In this document: piece after piece, positions 47,342 to 57,912 of the stretch
Layout of the letters: each line of letters opens with the position of its first letter
Position numbering within the stretch: the first letter of the stretch is position 1
Assembly (NCBI GenBank): GCA_014904845.1
Contig: MU119235.1
Location: 68,138 to 132,137, forward strand
DNA from: Acephala macrosclerotiorum
Taxonomy: Eukaryota; Ascomycota; Leotiomycetes; Helotiales; Mollisiaceae
DNA length: 64,000 bases
Direction of reading: 5' to 3'
Translations under genes and position numbers: made by a program
Notes under the pieces: model-generated
What the model was told of the DNA's origin: nothing
What the model saw: only the letters and a program-made list of their open reading frames with translations
The model's database searches: none

Positions 47342-48923
47342 ATGGCAGACCCTGCACCGCACTTGGACCCTCCACTTCGCAAGAGCACCGCGAGCCCATC
47401 CCAACTCCCAAACAATGGCGCAACCATCAGTCATCGATCGAGCTTCGCAGATAACATGAGACAAAGTCCGCGGTCCCAACGTCATCCCTCCTTCACACAA
47501 GCTGCTGTCCAAGAGCTTCTCAATCACCCCCCTGCGGCCAAGTCCAACGACCCGAGATTTGCTGGTAGAGATTGGAGACAGATCCATGTTGGAGAGCTTA
47601 TTGAGGAGACTGAAGTCAGATGGGCCGAGCTTGATGTTGGTGTTGAACAGGCTACGAAGGCGAGAGCTATATTTTCGTGCCTTGCAACATTAATCTAACT
47701 TCTGTATAGCTTCTAGTTGATCTTGGACCCCCCAACGTTATCCTCCTGCGCGAAAAGTCCTCGAATACAAGCGCTTGCGGAACCTTCGATTACAGCGATT
47801 TAAATGCATATCTACTTGTCGTGGTCGGTCTGGCAAACCCAGAAGGAGAACAAGTAGAGGTTTTCGATGCTTTGGCAAAGAAAGCTCGTGAAGGGGCTTC
47901 CATACCAGTACGAGACATTCAGACGTTGGCGAAGAAAGAGCCTTTGGTCACTCTACCAGAATCAGCAGATCTTTCCAAAGCTATTGAGCATTTTGGAAGT
48001 GGTGTACATCGAATACTCGTCTGTAAGGATGGAACTACGGAAGTTATTGGTATTCTGAGTCAATTGAAGCTAGTCAGATTTCTTTGGGACAATGGCGCGA
48101 GCTTCCCAGCTATTGATGCGCTATACCCTATGATTCTGAAGGAATTGCACATTGGAACGCCTCAAACAATTTGCATCAAGTAGGAACACCTCCACTCTGG
48201 CGACTTATACTGACAAGACCACAGTGGAGATAAAAGCTTATCAGATGCTCTTCAGCTTATGAGTGATGAAGGATTAACAAGTGTGGCTGTCGTGGACAAC
48301 GCCTTCAACGTTGTTGGAAACATTTCGACTGCAGATGTCAAGCTCCTCACAAACAGTAGTAGCTTGCCGCTACTCAAATCCACGTGCATCCACTTCATCT
48401 CTGTCATCCTCTCTGAGCGAGGCATTGGCGATGGTAAAGACTCATTCCCAGGTATGCTATGGCGATGTTATTCACGGCTATCACTAATCTTCCCATAGTA
48501 TTCCATGTCAATCCGTACTCTACACTCGCCCACACAGTTGCCAAACTCGTTGCAACCAGATCACATCGCATGTGGGTCGTCGAATCAGCTTCTCCGTCCC
48601 CTTCTGCACCAGCCACACCATTAGCAACACCATCCATCGCCCAAGCTTTCCACTCCTCCCCAGCTTCATCCACACCAGCATCTCCCTCACTCTCGAACAC
48701 CTTTCCCGCAGTATCCGCTGCTGCGCTGCCAGGTGCTCGGATCTCCGGCCGTCTCACTGGCGTCATCTCTCTTACCGACATCCTAAACCTATTTGCCCGC
48801 CAATCCGGTCTCAATCCACTTAATCCCAATGACCAACGAGCACGAAGACGGCGCTCAAGCAGCAGCTCCGTACGACCAAGTTTCGACTCGGCAAGGAATT
48901 CGAGTGTTGAACTACGAAGATGA
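47342..48923 (+). CDS. sds23: Sds23-type CBS-domain protein
   Basis: Four exons: 47342-47659, 47710-48179, 48225-48451 and 48499-48923, about 479 residues. After a Ser/Pro-rich N-terminus come [16 protein letters not shown] and [10 protein letters not shown]. Four CBS-type repeats follow, with marks such as [95 protein letters not shown] and [15 protein letters not shown]. Sds23/Moe1 proteins in yeasts act with PP2A-type phosphatases and APC/C in nutrient and cell-cycle control. The first intron is GC-AG: exon AAG then GCGAGA, ending TATAG after a CTAAC branch; this is the only choice that joins EQATK to LLVDLG. The other introns are GT-AG. The tail is Ser/Arg-rich. Confidence 0.93.
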
Positions 48924-49325
48924 ACGGAGCATGGGCATCACGAATTAAAGCAATTGCATTTTCAAAAGCTCTTCACATAGATTTGCTGCTCCGGCAGGCC
49001 GAATGTCGTTCTTTGGGGTCACGGTATGGACTCGGTTTCGACCGTTTGAGGGTCATCGCTTGAGTGATAGTCAGGCCTAGTATCAGCATTACGGGCGCGG
49101 GCATTTTGAGAAAAGCGAGCACGAGAAGAGACGAAGACGCGTTACGACATGAATCGAATTGGACGAAAGACGATCTCTTGATGAGATCATTAATATGCCA
49201 TGCAAGACTTTCGGTATTGGTGTTCATACACTAGCTAGCTAGACCGAATGAGATGCCATCCACTCCAGCAACCACTCCTCCATTACTTTTCTCTTCGCGT
49301 ATAAGGTATGTGGCTGAAAGTGCAT
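48924..49325. other. Short gap between convergent genes
   Basis: About 400 bp between the 3' ends of sds23 and the CFEM gene. Nothing recognised. Confidence 0.5.
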
Positions 49326-50025
49326 CTAGTGCTTGCGTCCGAAGACAGAGCGCTTCTTGCTCAATGGCACACCGACGGCAGCGCACTGGTTTGTGGCCCA
49401 AGTGAGGGTTGCTGTGTTTTTGGTTAGCTTTTTATTCTTCTACTTCATCTCTTTTCATATCCCCCTTCCTCGACTCCCCTTCTGCCCTAATGTACATCTC
49501 TACTGCCACCCTCTCTCTTCACACATGCATCACTCCACAGGTGCAGTACAAACCCATTTTAGACTGGACAAGAAGGGAGGGGACTCACTAGAAACATCAG
49601 CGGAATCACAATCCTCAATCACACAGACCTCTACGTCTGCATAGAATGTAGTATCAGCGCAGAGACATGCGACGTCGGTGTCCGCGCATGAACTGTTGGC
49701 GAAGTTGTCGTCGAAGCAGGTTACCTATTTCATCCATCATCATCAGCGTTCGCTCCTAACTATCTCAAAACTCAGAAGGTAGAGGGGAGGAGGGAGGAGG
49801 GGGAGAAGGATTTATGGATGTGAAGAGCTTCAGCCCAGCCTATCCTGAGGAAGCCCAGGAAAGGTTGGGAGATTGAAAACGCTGCAGGGGCAGGGGAAGG
49901 AGGAGAGGAAGAGAGAGGACGGAGTGAAAGAAGAGAAGACGTACAGCGCAGGCTGGGAGACCGGTAAGATTTTGTGCTAAGCCGAAGCTGAGGAGGGTGG
50001 TGAGGATTAAGGTTGAGACCTGCAT
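49326..50025 (-). CDS. Small secreted CFEM-domain protein
   Basis: Three small exons, 50025-49945, 49724-49589 and 49411-49326, about 100 residues; no single open frame shows the whole. A signal peptide (MQVSTLILTTLLSFGLA) is followed by LPACAVTCFDDNFANSSC, then ADTDVACLCADTTFY, VCVIEDC and WATNQCAAVGVPL. This gives exactly eight Cys in the CFEM spacing, with the Asp before CLC that serves as the heme-iron axial ligand in known CFEM proteins. Donors are GTACGT and GTGAGT; the second acceptor follows GCTAACCAAAAACACAG. Such proteins bind heme or act at the cell wall, and some are effectors. No GPI signal is present; the tail is basic (KKRSVFGRKH), so the mature protein of about 83 residues is probably secreted. 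Introns are long for the window (220 and 177 nt). Confidence 0.88.
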
Positions 50026-50116
50026 TTTGAGAATTGTTGCGGGGTTGGCTTATGATTGGAAGTTTGTATGAGGTGATTTGATCTTGGATGTCGTTATTGA
50101 GGTGGAGATCGTTTGG

Positions 50117-50124
50117 TATTTATA
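50117..50124 (-). promoter_or_regulatory. Candidate TATA box of the CFEM gene
   Basis: TATAAATA on the minus strand lies about 92 bp upstream of the ATG at 50025. Good position and consensus; untested. Confidence 0.5.
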
Positions 50125-51732
50125 CTTTGGATCTAGGGATGATGCATGGGGTGGGTGTCTGTATGGGGAGGTGAGGGCACATGGGAGATGGGCTTGGGTC
50201 TGGAGAACCTAGGTATGTTGACGGAATACCTGTGGTTCAGGTGCATCATCTGATCTCAAAATCCAGGTACAAACATTGTTCCTGAGCCAAGTGCGGTTCA
50301 TAGATCCGAAGTCATGACCAAGAGAGACGGAGATGCCTCCAAAATTCGGTGATCCAGCTAGCTGCGATAAACAAGAAAATGGTCTCAAAGCACAGGTCGG
50401 TACCACTCTCATGGAGGACCCCGGATCTGCATGTGATATTCCCACGAGCAGAAGCCTTCAAATGGAAAATGTTAACAAGGATGAGGCGGCTCAGTGCCGA
50501 TATCGAGATCTGACTCCGGGGTAGACAGGGGTACATTCCCCAACTTTGCGGGGAAATCTTTTCGCGACCAGCTCTTTTGAGCACCGTGCAGGAGCTTTGG
50601 TCGCCGGGCTCGGAGAGGGTCAAAAGAAGCTTACAAAAGCTCGAATCTTAACCGATGCTAGGATTAGCAGTAATAAGCACGAAGAGGAAAAGATTCTAAA
50701 CCTCAGCAAGCGATTTCAAGCCGCCATCATGCGGAGTAAACTTCCGAGGCCAGAGAGGAAACCAGATCTCAGACCCCACTTCTAGAACCTCCCTCTTTAG
50801 AAAGAACTTGGAATCCCGCTTCAACGCAAAAGATCTAGAGAACAGATCTAGAGGTAACACATCAAAAAATGCAGGTACGGCCCGATCTCCACATCCCACA
50901 TATCAAGCTCAATATACCCCAGGATCCAGCTCCCTCTCCTGAACCGCTTTCAGCCCCATCGCCGTGGCTGCATTTATCCCCCGCAACAAAAAATCAATAT
51001 CCGATCAAACTTGCTGATTTGGCCTCGGCTTGCTGTCAGACGTATGGAAGAGCGAGCTTGTGATATTTGCTGAATTGGTATGAGGTGGTGTTGATCAACC
51101 TCACCATCGCTCTCCTCATTTCGCTTAGGCCTTTCCCGCGGAAACCCCATCTAATATAGACGGGGTCAAGAGAAACGTCAAACGAGATGTAGGATTCCTC
51201 TTTAATAGGAGAGAGAAGCCCTTTGGAGGTGGGTAAGGTTCCAGGAGTGCGAGGAGGGGTATTTAGCGAGCGACGGACACAATGTGTTGAAGTTGAGGTT
51301 GTGAGATGGCCTATCTATGCAGGTCAAGCAAGGCCGAAGCGTCGGGGGCCTTCCTGGTATACTTAAGAGAAGTTGTTATTGATAGCGAAAGTGAGGCCCT
51401 ATGAAAGGTTGTTGGTGCAGTTTGTGGCTACTGATAATGGTCCTAAATCTTGAGAAGGAAAGTATGATGTCCAGAGTCAAACACTTCTTGATAATTTGCA
51501 TTATCATGCCTAGATGTACGTGCATTAATGAAGTGATACTGGGGCACGGGAGGTCGCGGTACACTTTTTGACAACAGAGAAGTAACAAAGCTCACATCCT
51601 TCTTTGAAGCCTCTAATAGATGAAATATATATAGGAGAAAGTAGACCCTAACATCCGCAACATGTCTCCTACCCCAGACTTCTGAGGCAGAGCAGAGATA
51701 TCACCACCGTACCCAACACGTTGTCCGCAACC
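50125..51732. other. Intergenic, no gene seen
   Basis: About 1.6 kb. Only short motif-free frames. A TATA-like site lies close to the right end. Confidence 0.45.
51623..51633 (+). promoter_or_regulatory. Candidate TATA box of the 51733 gene
   Basis: AAATATATATA is about 105 bp upstream of the ATG. An AT-rich stretch of this kind can occur by chance. Confidence 0.4.
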
Positions 51733-52440
51733 ATGGTCAACATCAACATGTTCTTCTCCCAACCTTCCCGCTTCCAAGCTATATGGGAAGGGCCCGCTAC
51801 CGACGAAGCAGTAGAATGGCTCAACACCCACCCAGGCACCAACGACTTCATCAGATCTGGGTACACAATCTGGCAGAAGAATGGGCCTGGCGGCCATGTC
51901 ATGAGCGGGGCAAATCATGTCAACTTTCCCGCGCTCCGAGCAGCGAATCAAGCCTACAACGATGAAGTTCGACGGAAGCATGAAGCTGATTCCGAACTGG
52001 ACACTGGGACCGATGTCAAGACTATCGCAACAAAGTGGTTCATGCTCACAAAAGGCCAAAAACTTCGGACGATTGCTTGGCAACGGAATATGTATCTCCA
52101 TGAAATCGGCATCACGAATGAGAGGAAGAATGCCTGCTTCGAAGCCGTTAGGAGAGCCAGTCGGGTGTGGGATGGTTTCAATGAGGGAACGAATGCGGCG
52201 GGGAGGGATGTGCGCAAGGCGCTGTCCGATGCTATCTTGTACCTCTCAGTGATGACTGTTTTATCGAAGCTGGAGCAGATGGTGAAGGATGAGACGGAGG
52301 AGGGCTGGGATTGGAAAATGGGATTGAGAGCACAGCTTGATGAAAGGCATGTGCTTTTTCAAATGATTGAGGGGTTGAGTGTTGTGGCTCGCAATAATTT
52401 GGATGCGGCTACGGCGGCTTTCTGGGCTAAGCTATCCTGA
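51733..52440 (+). CDS. Hypothetical protein, about 235 residues
   Basis: A single open frame with its first ATG at 51733 (an in-frame TTG at 51721 is not used). The protein starts MVNINMFFSQPSRFQAIWEG and has no signal peptide or membrane helix. The sequence looks soluble and largely helical, with mixed charge and several Trp residues (KWFMLTKGQKLRTIAWQRNM, VWDGFNEGTNAAG, GWDWKMGLRAQLDERHV). Codon use and composition look like a real gene, and a TATA-like site precedes it. I do not recognise a family. It converges on the PLP-lyase gene about 200 bp downstream. Confidence 0.65.
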   Translation: MVNINMFFSQPSRFQAIWEGPATDEAVEWLNTHPGTNDFIRSGYTIWQKNGPGGHVMSGANHVNFPALRAANQAYNDEVRRKHEADSELDTGTDVKTIATKWFMLTKGQKLRTIAWQRNMYLHEIGITNERKNACFEAVRRASRVWDGFNEGTNAAGRDVRKALSDAILYLSVMTVLSKLEQMVKDETEEGWDWKMGLRAQLDERHVLFQMIEGLSVVARNNLDAATAAFWAKLS

Positions 52441-52640
52441 TGGATGTCAGGGGCAAGAAAGACTTGTTGGGTGTTGAACAACGAGGGCGCTTTAGATCGA
52501 TTCAAGTATTAGAAAATGCTTTATGGTTTGCTGAACAGTTGCTGAAATGGGACTGAAGCCAACTCACCTGGAGATTGCACGAAGAAAATCCGGATTTGCT
52601 TTCCAATGCCCTCTCTCGTAATTGCTGTCCGTTGCCGTGA

Positions 52641-54693
52641 TCAAGTACACCAATCCCTCGCAAACTTAACCAGGGCTTTGCCAATCTTATCCTCTTTTTC
52701 CTCACGCCCCTTACCTTTATACCAAAGAACGTGCTGATCTCTCGAGTCTTTCTCCCAATGTGGCCTTTTATCCTCACTCTCTGCATCACTCTCATCATCA
52801 CTGTCCTCATCGTCAGAGAAGCCGTACTCGTCATCATCACCATCCCCAAAGTTTCCAACCACACACGCCGGAATTCCTCTCTCGGCGAGAAAGTTCATGC
52901 CAATACCTGGATTGGGACCCGTATGCGTCCTCACATTGACCTCTCTCTTCAAAGTAGAATCAACACTCCTTTTCACCCTTTCACCAAATGTCGTAGAGGA
53001 AACAGCGGGAAGGGCAATGATCTCTTCCTGGGCGCCATTGATAAGTATCGCAGCATCAGGAGTCTGCAATGTGTCGACAACTGTCGTAGCCATAGCATTC
53101 CTCAGCCCTGGTTCGTTTGAGGCGACTATGAGTATGATGTCTCCTCTCTGAATTGATTTGGAGAGCTTGAGTTTAGCAAAAGCTAGTAATGTTGCAGCGA
53201 CACCAGTGTACATAAGGTTTGGTGGGCCTGCATGATCTCTAGAGATTTGCGCGATTAGTAGCAGTGACTTCTTTCTCTCGTTGCCGTCGACTTTGCGTGT
53301 ACTCGGGAGCACAGCTAGCACAGAAGGATTTTCCGAATCGTGCTCAACCCATTTAGCATCGATGTCTCTATGCTCGAGCCATTGTGCTACGTATTTTAGA
53401 GCTGGATACACGAAGCTGGTCATATACAGGGATTGTATCGTGATAAATGTGGTGGCAGTGTTCAGTTCGGCTCCGGCTACCGGGAAAGGTTTCTTGTAAG
53501 GCCGAGTGCCCTCCGTACATATGCAGATGACGACGGAGTCTTTGTTTAGGACCCCCTTGGCTGCTCGATCAGACGCAAGGCGGCGTAGCCCAGCAAGTGC
53601 CGCAGCACCACAGGGCCCGGCGCCTATGCCGTGCTTTTCGAGGTAAGTGATAGCAAGAAAGCACTCCCAATCTGATATCGTGGTACTGATGTCAACACCT
53701 GGTTTGAGTAAGGGCCATGCAATGCTCGAAAGAGTACCGCATTCTAGGCCAGCCATTATTGTTTGATTGGTGTTGATGGAGAGGGATTTGCATGCTTTGA
53801 GACTCTTGTGAAGAGTTCCTGCCGTGTCGGGCTCGACTGTCATGATTGCGGGAGGAGTGCCCGTATTCTTGGGAGATTTATAATGCAAAATTATGGCTTG
53901 GGTGAGAGAGCCTACGCCAACAGGTGCGATAATCATAGTTGGTGCTTGAGCCTGATCGGAAATCCGAGCGTGAACGAGAAGTTGTGCATCGATTTCATGC
54001 AGCATAGTAGTATATCCTTCTACTGCCCACTGAATGGTATTAGTTATTGCGGCCTAGCTTCAAGTGGTCAAAGTAGAGACATACTCTTGGAACATCTTCG
54101 TACCCTTCATAAGCTACAGCTTCAATGAGCATGAATCCCTCCGTCTCCTCCGCGAATCGATGCGCAATTTTAACCGTCTCATCATAATCGCCCTCCGCAA
54201 CAGCCACGTTTGCACCCTCCTTGGCAATTGAATCGATGATCTTCTTGTCCAGACCTTTGGGCACGAACACTTTCGTTTCTTTTACACCAAGCAGTCGTCC
54301 CATGAACGCGACGGATCGTCCATGGTTTCCATCTGTTGCTGCACAGAGGTTGATCCCATGAAGTCTTATGGCAGTTCTCAGATCATCTATAGATGCAGTT
54401 GAAGGTAATTCTGAATGGTGAATGATGGCTTGGCGGACTGCCCATGATGCACCGAGGAGCTTGAAAGATGGGAGGCCGAGACGGGATGTTTCGGCTTTGA
54501 CATAAACGCTCTTCACCCCGAGCTCGGCTGCAAGATCTGGGAGATGCACAAGTTTGGTTGGAGCGTAATCCGGAAGACTTGCATAGAATGCTTTAATCTC
54601 AGCAGAATTGTCCTTAGTTTCGGGTGCTTTGTAGGCTGCCGCTGCAGGATTATAATATACTGAGCGGCGGGCGGTGGTCTTGGGAGTTTTCAT
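52641..54693 (-). CDS. PLP-dependent lyase (diaminopropionate ammonia-lyase-like) fused to a degenerate M20-like domain
   Basis: Two exons, 54693-54085 and 54029-52641, about 665 residues. The intron is GTATGT to ATTCAG, phase 0, joining EDVPR to WAVEGYTTM. Residues 1-400 match diaminopropionate ammonia-lyase: YAPTKLVHLPDLAAELGV, then GLPSFKLLGASWAVRQ with the PLP Lys, ATDGNHGRSVAFMGRLLG, APVGVGSLTQA and GLECGTLSSIAWPLL. Such enzymes split 2,3-diaminopropionate into pyruvate and ammonia. From about residue 405 the sequence follows an M20-peptidase-like order (TIQSLYMTSFVYPALKYVAQ, SLLLIAQISRDHAGP, MYTGVAATLLAFAKLKL, GDIILIVASNEPGL), but the usual metal-binding HxD is absent (AQISRD). The C-terminus has an acidic DDEDSDDESDAESED run. 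The first half is sure; the second is an inference. Confidence 0.82.
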
Positions 54694-55138
54694 GACCTAT
54701 CAAAGTTGATGTTTGGTGAATGCTGGCAGGTGTGGCGGTCCGAGACACATTGAGGTGTCGTTGAAAGATTGCAGATATTGCTCCCACACCGCCGGGCGGG
54801 GGTTGCTTACATACTCTGTGGGCGGTCAGGTGGCCAATCGTGTTGCAGCAAAGTCTGCTGGAATGGAAGATGTGTAGGTTTGAACAATGTGCTGTACGAT
54901 CGACTTTCTGGCAGAGTACCGTTGCCACTGGAAGGGCGATGACGACCAAAAGAATAGTCAATCACAGAAGCTATGTCACTCCCGTAGAAACAGAGAATAC
55001 CATCTGTGCTTGAATGTCGTAAGAGGTAAGGCCAAGCCTGTCATTAGCCGTCGTGAAAGCATATATGTTGGTAGTAGAGGGTTTGGGATGATCGACGATG
55101 CTGAAGTAATAGTCTCGTTGCGGGGCAGAGTGGGACTT
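54694..55138. other. Gap between the lyase gene and the HET remnant
   Basis: About 450 bp holding the upstream region of the lyase gene. Nothing coding is recognised. Confidence 0.45.
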
Positions 55139-55629
55139 TCATCGCACTTGCTTGAAATAATCAAGACGAGCGATACCCTCGATGCTGAGGCTCTCCATTG
55201 CAGCTGCAAAGGTCGACTCCGACGGTAGTCTGGATTCAGGAAAGTGCTGTCTAGACCCAGCAGTTTTGCGATACCATTTGAGAAGAGGATCGTACGAGCT
55301 TGCAGAAGTCTCATCTGAGGAAGATTGTCCTGGCTCATCAATCGGGGGAAGGCGCATGCAGGTCCAACGTGTGAAACAGACAAGGGATGATAGGACTGGC
55401 ATGCAATCTGGCCTAGAACGTTCGCAGGTAACGCCGGGCTTTGAGGAGCGGCCCTGGGGGTGCATAGGGCCAAGATTAGCAGTTGCATCCATCTGATTAT
55501 GAAGCGATCGCCGACTTCAGCCAGATACATCAGCGTGAGAACTCTAAGCAACTCAGGAGGTGACCTGTTGTAATCAACGGTCAACCACTCCTGTTCAATA
55601 AGCCGATCTGAACGGGGAGTTAAACGATT

Positions 55630-55640
55630 TTGCGCAAGAC
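55630..55640. repeat. Left 11-bp direct repeat flanking the AT-rich element
   Basis: TTGCGCAAGAC; the partner at 55974-55984 is TTGTGCAAGAC, one C/T difference. It fits a target-site duplication within the HET coding sequence. Confidence 0.7.
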
Positions 55641-55973
55641 TAGGTTTGGCTTTAATACCAGATTGCAAAATCGCGATTCTTTACTTATTTTGATTCAAAA
55701 TTATATTATTTCTCCACTTTATTACTTTATATAAATTTTAAATTTAATATTAATATGTATTAATAATTTTTATAATTTAAATTAAATAAATATTTAAAAT
55801 ATTTAAAATTAAAAAAAATGTTAATTTTTTTTAATTTTTTAATTTTTGCAATCGCAATAAATTACTCGCTAATTTTTTTTTTTTTTTTGCGTATAACCCC
55901 TAAAAAATCGCATCAATTAACGATAAGAATCGCGATTCCAAACGATTCCTGCGATCCGGTATTAAAGCCAAGC
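55641..55973. mobile_element. MITE-like AT-rich inverted-repeat element inserted in a HET gene
   Basis: The 333-bp segment has 14-bp perfect terminal inverted repeats, TTGGCTTTAATACC at 55646-55659 and its complement at 55958-55971, followed inward by imperfect inverted similarity (GATTGCAAAATCGCGATTC against GAATCGCGATTCC). The inside is almost pure A/T. It carries no protein. It is flanked by an 11-bp direct repeat, and removing it plus one repeat copy restores a continuous HET reading frame. An 11-bp duplication would suit a Mutator-like (9-11 bp) non-autonomous element, but the exact ends are uncertain by 2-4 bases. Confidence 0.75.
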
Positions 55974-55984
55974 TTGTGCAAGAC
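55974..55984. repeat. Right 11-bp direct repeat flanking the AT-rich element
   Basis: TTGTGCAAGAC; see 55630-55640. Confidence 0.7.
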
Positions 55985-57139
55985 CGAGCACGGCATAGAT
56001 CTTGTCTCTGGGGTCGCAACATAGCGACCCAAGGTATACCAAAAGCAAAGTCTCCAAGTCTTGTGCTCGAGACGTCTGATGATTCATAAGATTGACTGTT
56101 GGATTATCGGCAAGTGCGACCAGTTCTTTCTCAAACTGTGAGAGTTGCTTGGACTGACGAAGCATACGAAAGAATTTAACGAGATAATTCCAGGAAAGTG
56201 TTTCATAGCCGCAGTAGATAGTGATTTTTCGAGCTTTGAACACCTCTTGAATAATCCAAACTCTGTTCCAGTAGTCTCTGTTCAAAAGGGCGAGAATGCC
56301 GCATATCTCGGTTGGGGTTCTGGAATCTACGACGGGACGGAGCCAGTTTAGCTTCCACATTACTGCAGGTAACCCCAGCTTTTCTGAGGCAAGTAGTAAA
56401 GAGCCGCATTTGAACCCGAGATCCTCCAAATCTCAGCCGGAGAGTTTGATTACACGAAAGGGAGCCTGAATTGGTCCCCTTCAACTAAGATAGCGGGGAG
56501 CAGCATTTTGACCCTCTACTCCAAGAATAGATGTCTATCGCGTGAATGAATAGTTCAGCCTTTGAGACAAAGGCTGTAACACGTTAGGACCTTACATATT
56601 TTCCCAAAATTTTCAAAATTGCCTTTTTATTTGTTGATGCCAGAGAACTTAATTTTGGGACTATGCTTTGGAGCCCTAGACTGCTCGTGAGTCTAGAGGG
56701 AAGGTTCATCGATAAAATGTTCGATTATCGACGTCGCCGACGCTCTATTTATACTCTCCGTGCTTTTGCACTGGTAGTGGGAATGGAGCCAGAACCGGAC
56801 AAGAAAACGATCTCTTCGCCAGACACTTTTTGAGCCTCGGGCTTTACGTTCGACTTCAAATCGACGAGACGAGAATGATCACCTACAAAGAGCAGCAGAT
56901 AGTTGCGGCAGCACCTGATAGTCCCCTTTATATTTTCAGTGCGGAGCAGACACCTATAGTTGGGGTAGAGATATTGAGGGGTTTACGATAGACCCTGAAA
57001 ATTCTTGGCCTTGTTTGTTAGGCATTTTTCAGACACGTTACTCGAGTGGCTCACCGAGCACCGAGCGATAAACACAATAATGAGGGGAGGGGGAGGCCTG
57101 GGGAGATGTAGGAGTGGGAGGGGCAAGAGCCAGTTGCTG

Positions 57140-57219
57140 TAGGCAGAGCAGAGACTGCTAGTGATGCGTGGGCCAACCATAGGCAGAGTAGAGACTACTG
57201 AGTGGTGCGTTGGACGACC
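57140..57219. repeat. 40-bp imperfect tandem duplication
   Basis: Two adjacent units each begin TAGGCAGAG(C/T)AGAGACT and end near TGCGT-GG-C-ACC, differing by several mostly transition changes and one base of length. Confidence 0.75.
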
Positions 57220-57683
57220 GTAAGCCTAGTGTACGCTTAAGGCAAGTCCGGTTTGATACTTGGCACTTAGCAGTTGGCAGATTGAATCCCAGCACCAGAT
57301 GAAAAGTCATAAGCTCCATAGTTGGAGTCCCGGCACTAGGGCGTTGAGTCGCAAGCTCCAGGCAATGGGCCACTTTAACTAGAATTCTCCGGATTCGAAA
57401 CAAACTTTCCATCGATAACTGCTTTCTTCGATAAGGATACACCGATGTCTAGGATATCAATACACAATACACAATACTTTTTACCAACTAACGAACCCAT
57501 CGAACGGAAGGCAGAGGGAGGACAAGAAAGGGCTCGAAAGAGCGCTAAGCGGAGAATATCGGACGGTCTCGGAGAGCGTGAGATCAGAAGGGATAAGAAG
57601 GGAACTCCATATGCCTGACAGGGTAGGCCGTAGATTGCTAACTGGAAGGTAAGAACACAGGTACACTCGTAGGGGGCCTCTTT

Positions 57684-57721
57684 CCCCCCCCCCCCCCCCC
57701 CCCCCCCCCCTTTTTTTTTTT
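57684..57721. repeat. Homopolymer tract C27T11
   Basis: Twenty-seven C followed directly by eleven T. Assemblies often misjudge the length of such tracts. Confidence 0.95.
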
Positions 57722-57895
57722 GTTTAGACAGGGCGTGTACATAGGAGTAATCCATAGTGCATATAGACTTGGTTCTAGGACCCTTCCCTCTCTTCGGGGG
57801 CCCTAGGCCCTGCAAACCAAGTAAGTCTAATTGCCTGACGGCTGCCGGCAGCCGCGGACTATAAATGAACACACACACACACGCTGTAACACGTT

Positions 57896-57912
57896 ACACG
57901 AGTACCTCGTGT
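57896..57912. repeat. Perfect 7-bp inverted repeat (hairpin)
   Basis: ACACGAG-TAC-CTCGTGT lies about 130 bp upstream of the small gene at 58039. It could be a terminator-like or protein-binding palindrome or an element end; the function is unknown. Confidence 0.6.

Larger units (their letters stand above)
55139..56429 (-). pseudogene. HET-domain gene remnant (middle and C-terminal part), interrupted by an AT-rich element
   Basis: On the minus strand, 56429 to about 55985 reads ICGILALLNRDYWNRVWIIQ and EVFKARKITIYCGYETLSW, then CDPRDKIYAVLGLAQ, the central blocks of the fungal HET domain (PF06985) that triggers heterokaryon-incompatibility cell death. The frame is then cut by a 333-bp insertion (55641-55973) and resumes in phase with the same motif as LAQNRLTPRSDRLIEQEW and LTVDYNRSPPELLRVLTLMY, again HET-like. 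After about 55490 the frame changes: a C-terminal HET-like segment (LLKWYRKTAGSR, AAMESLSIEGIARLDYF) is in another frame, ending near 55139. The N-terminal WADAICINQ part is absent here. I call it a dead gene. Confidence 0.8.
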
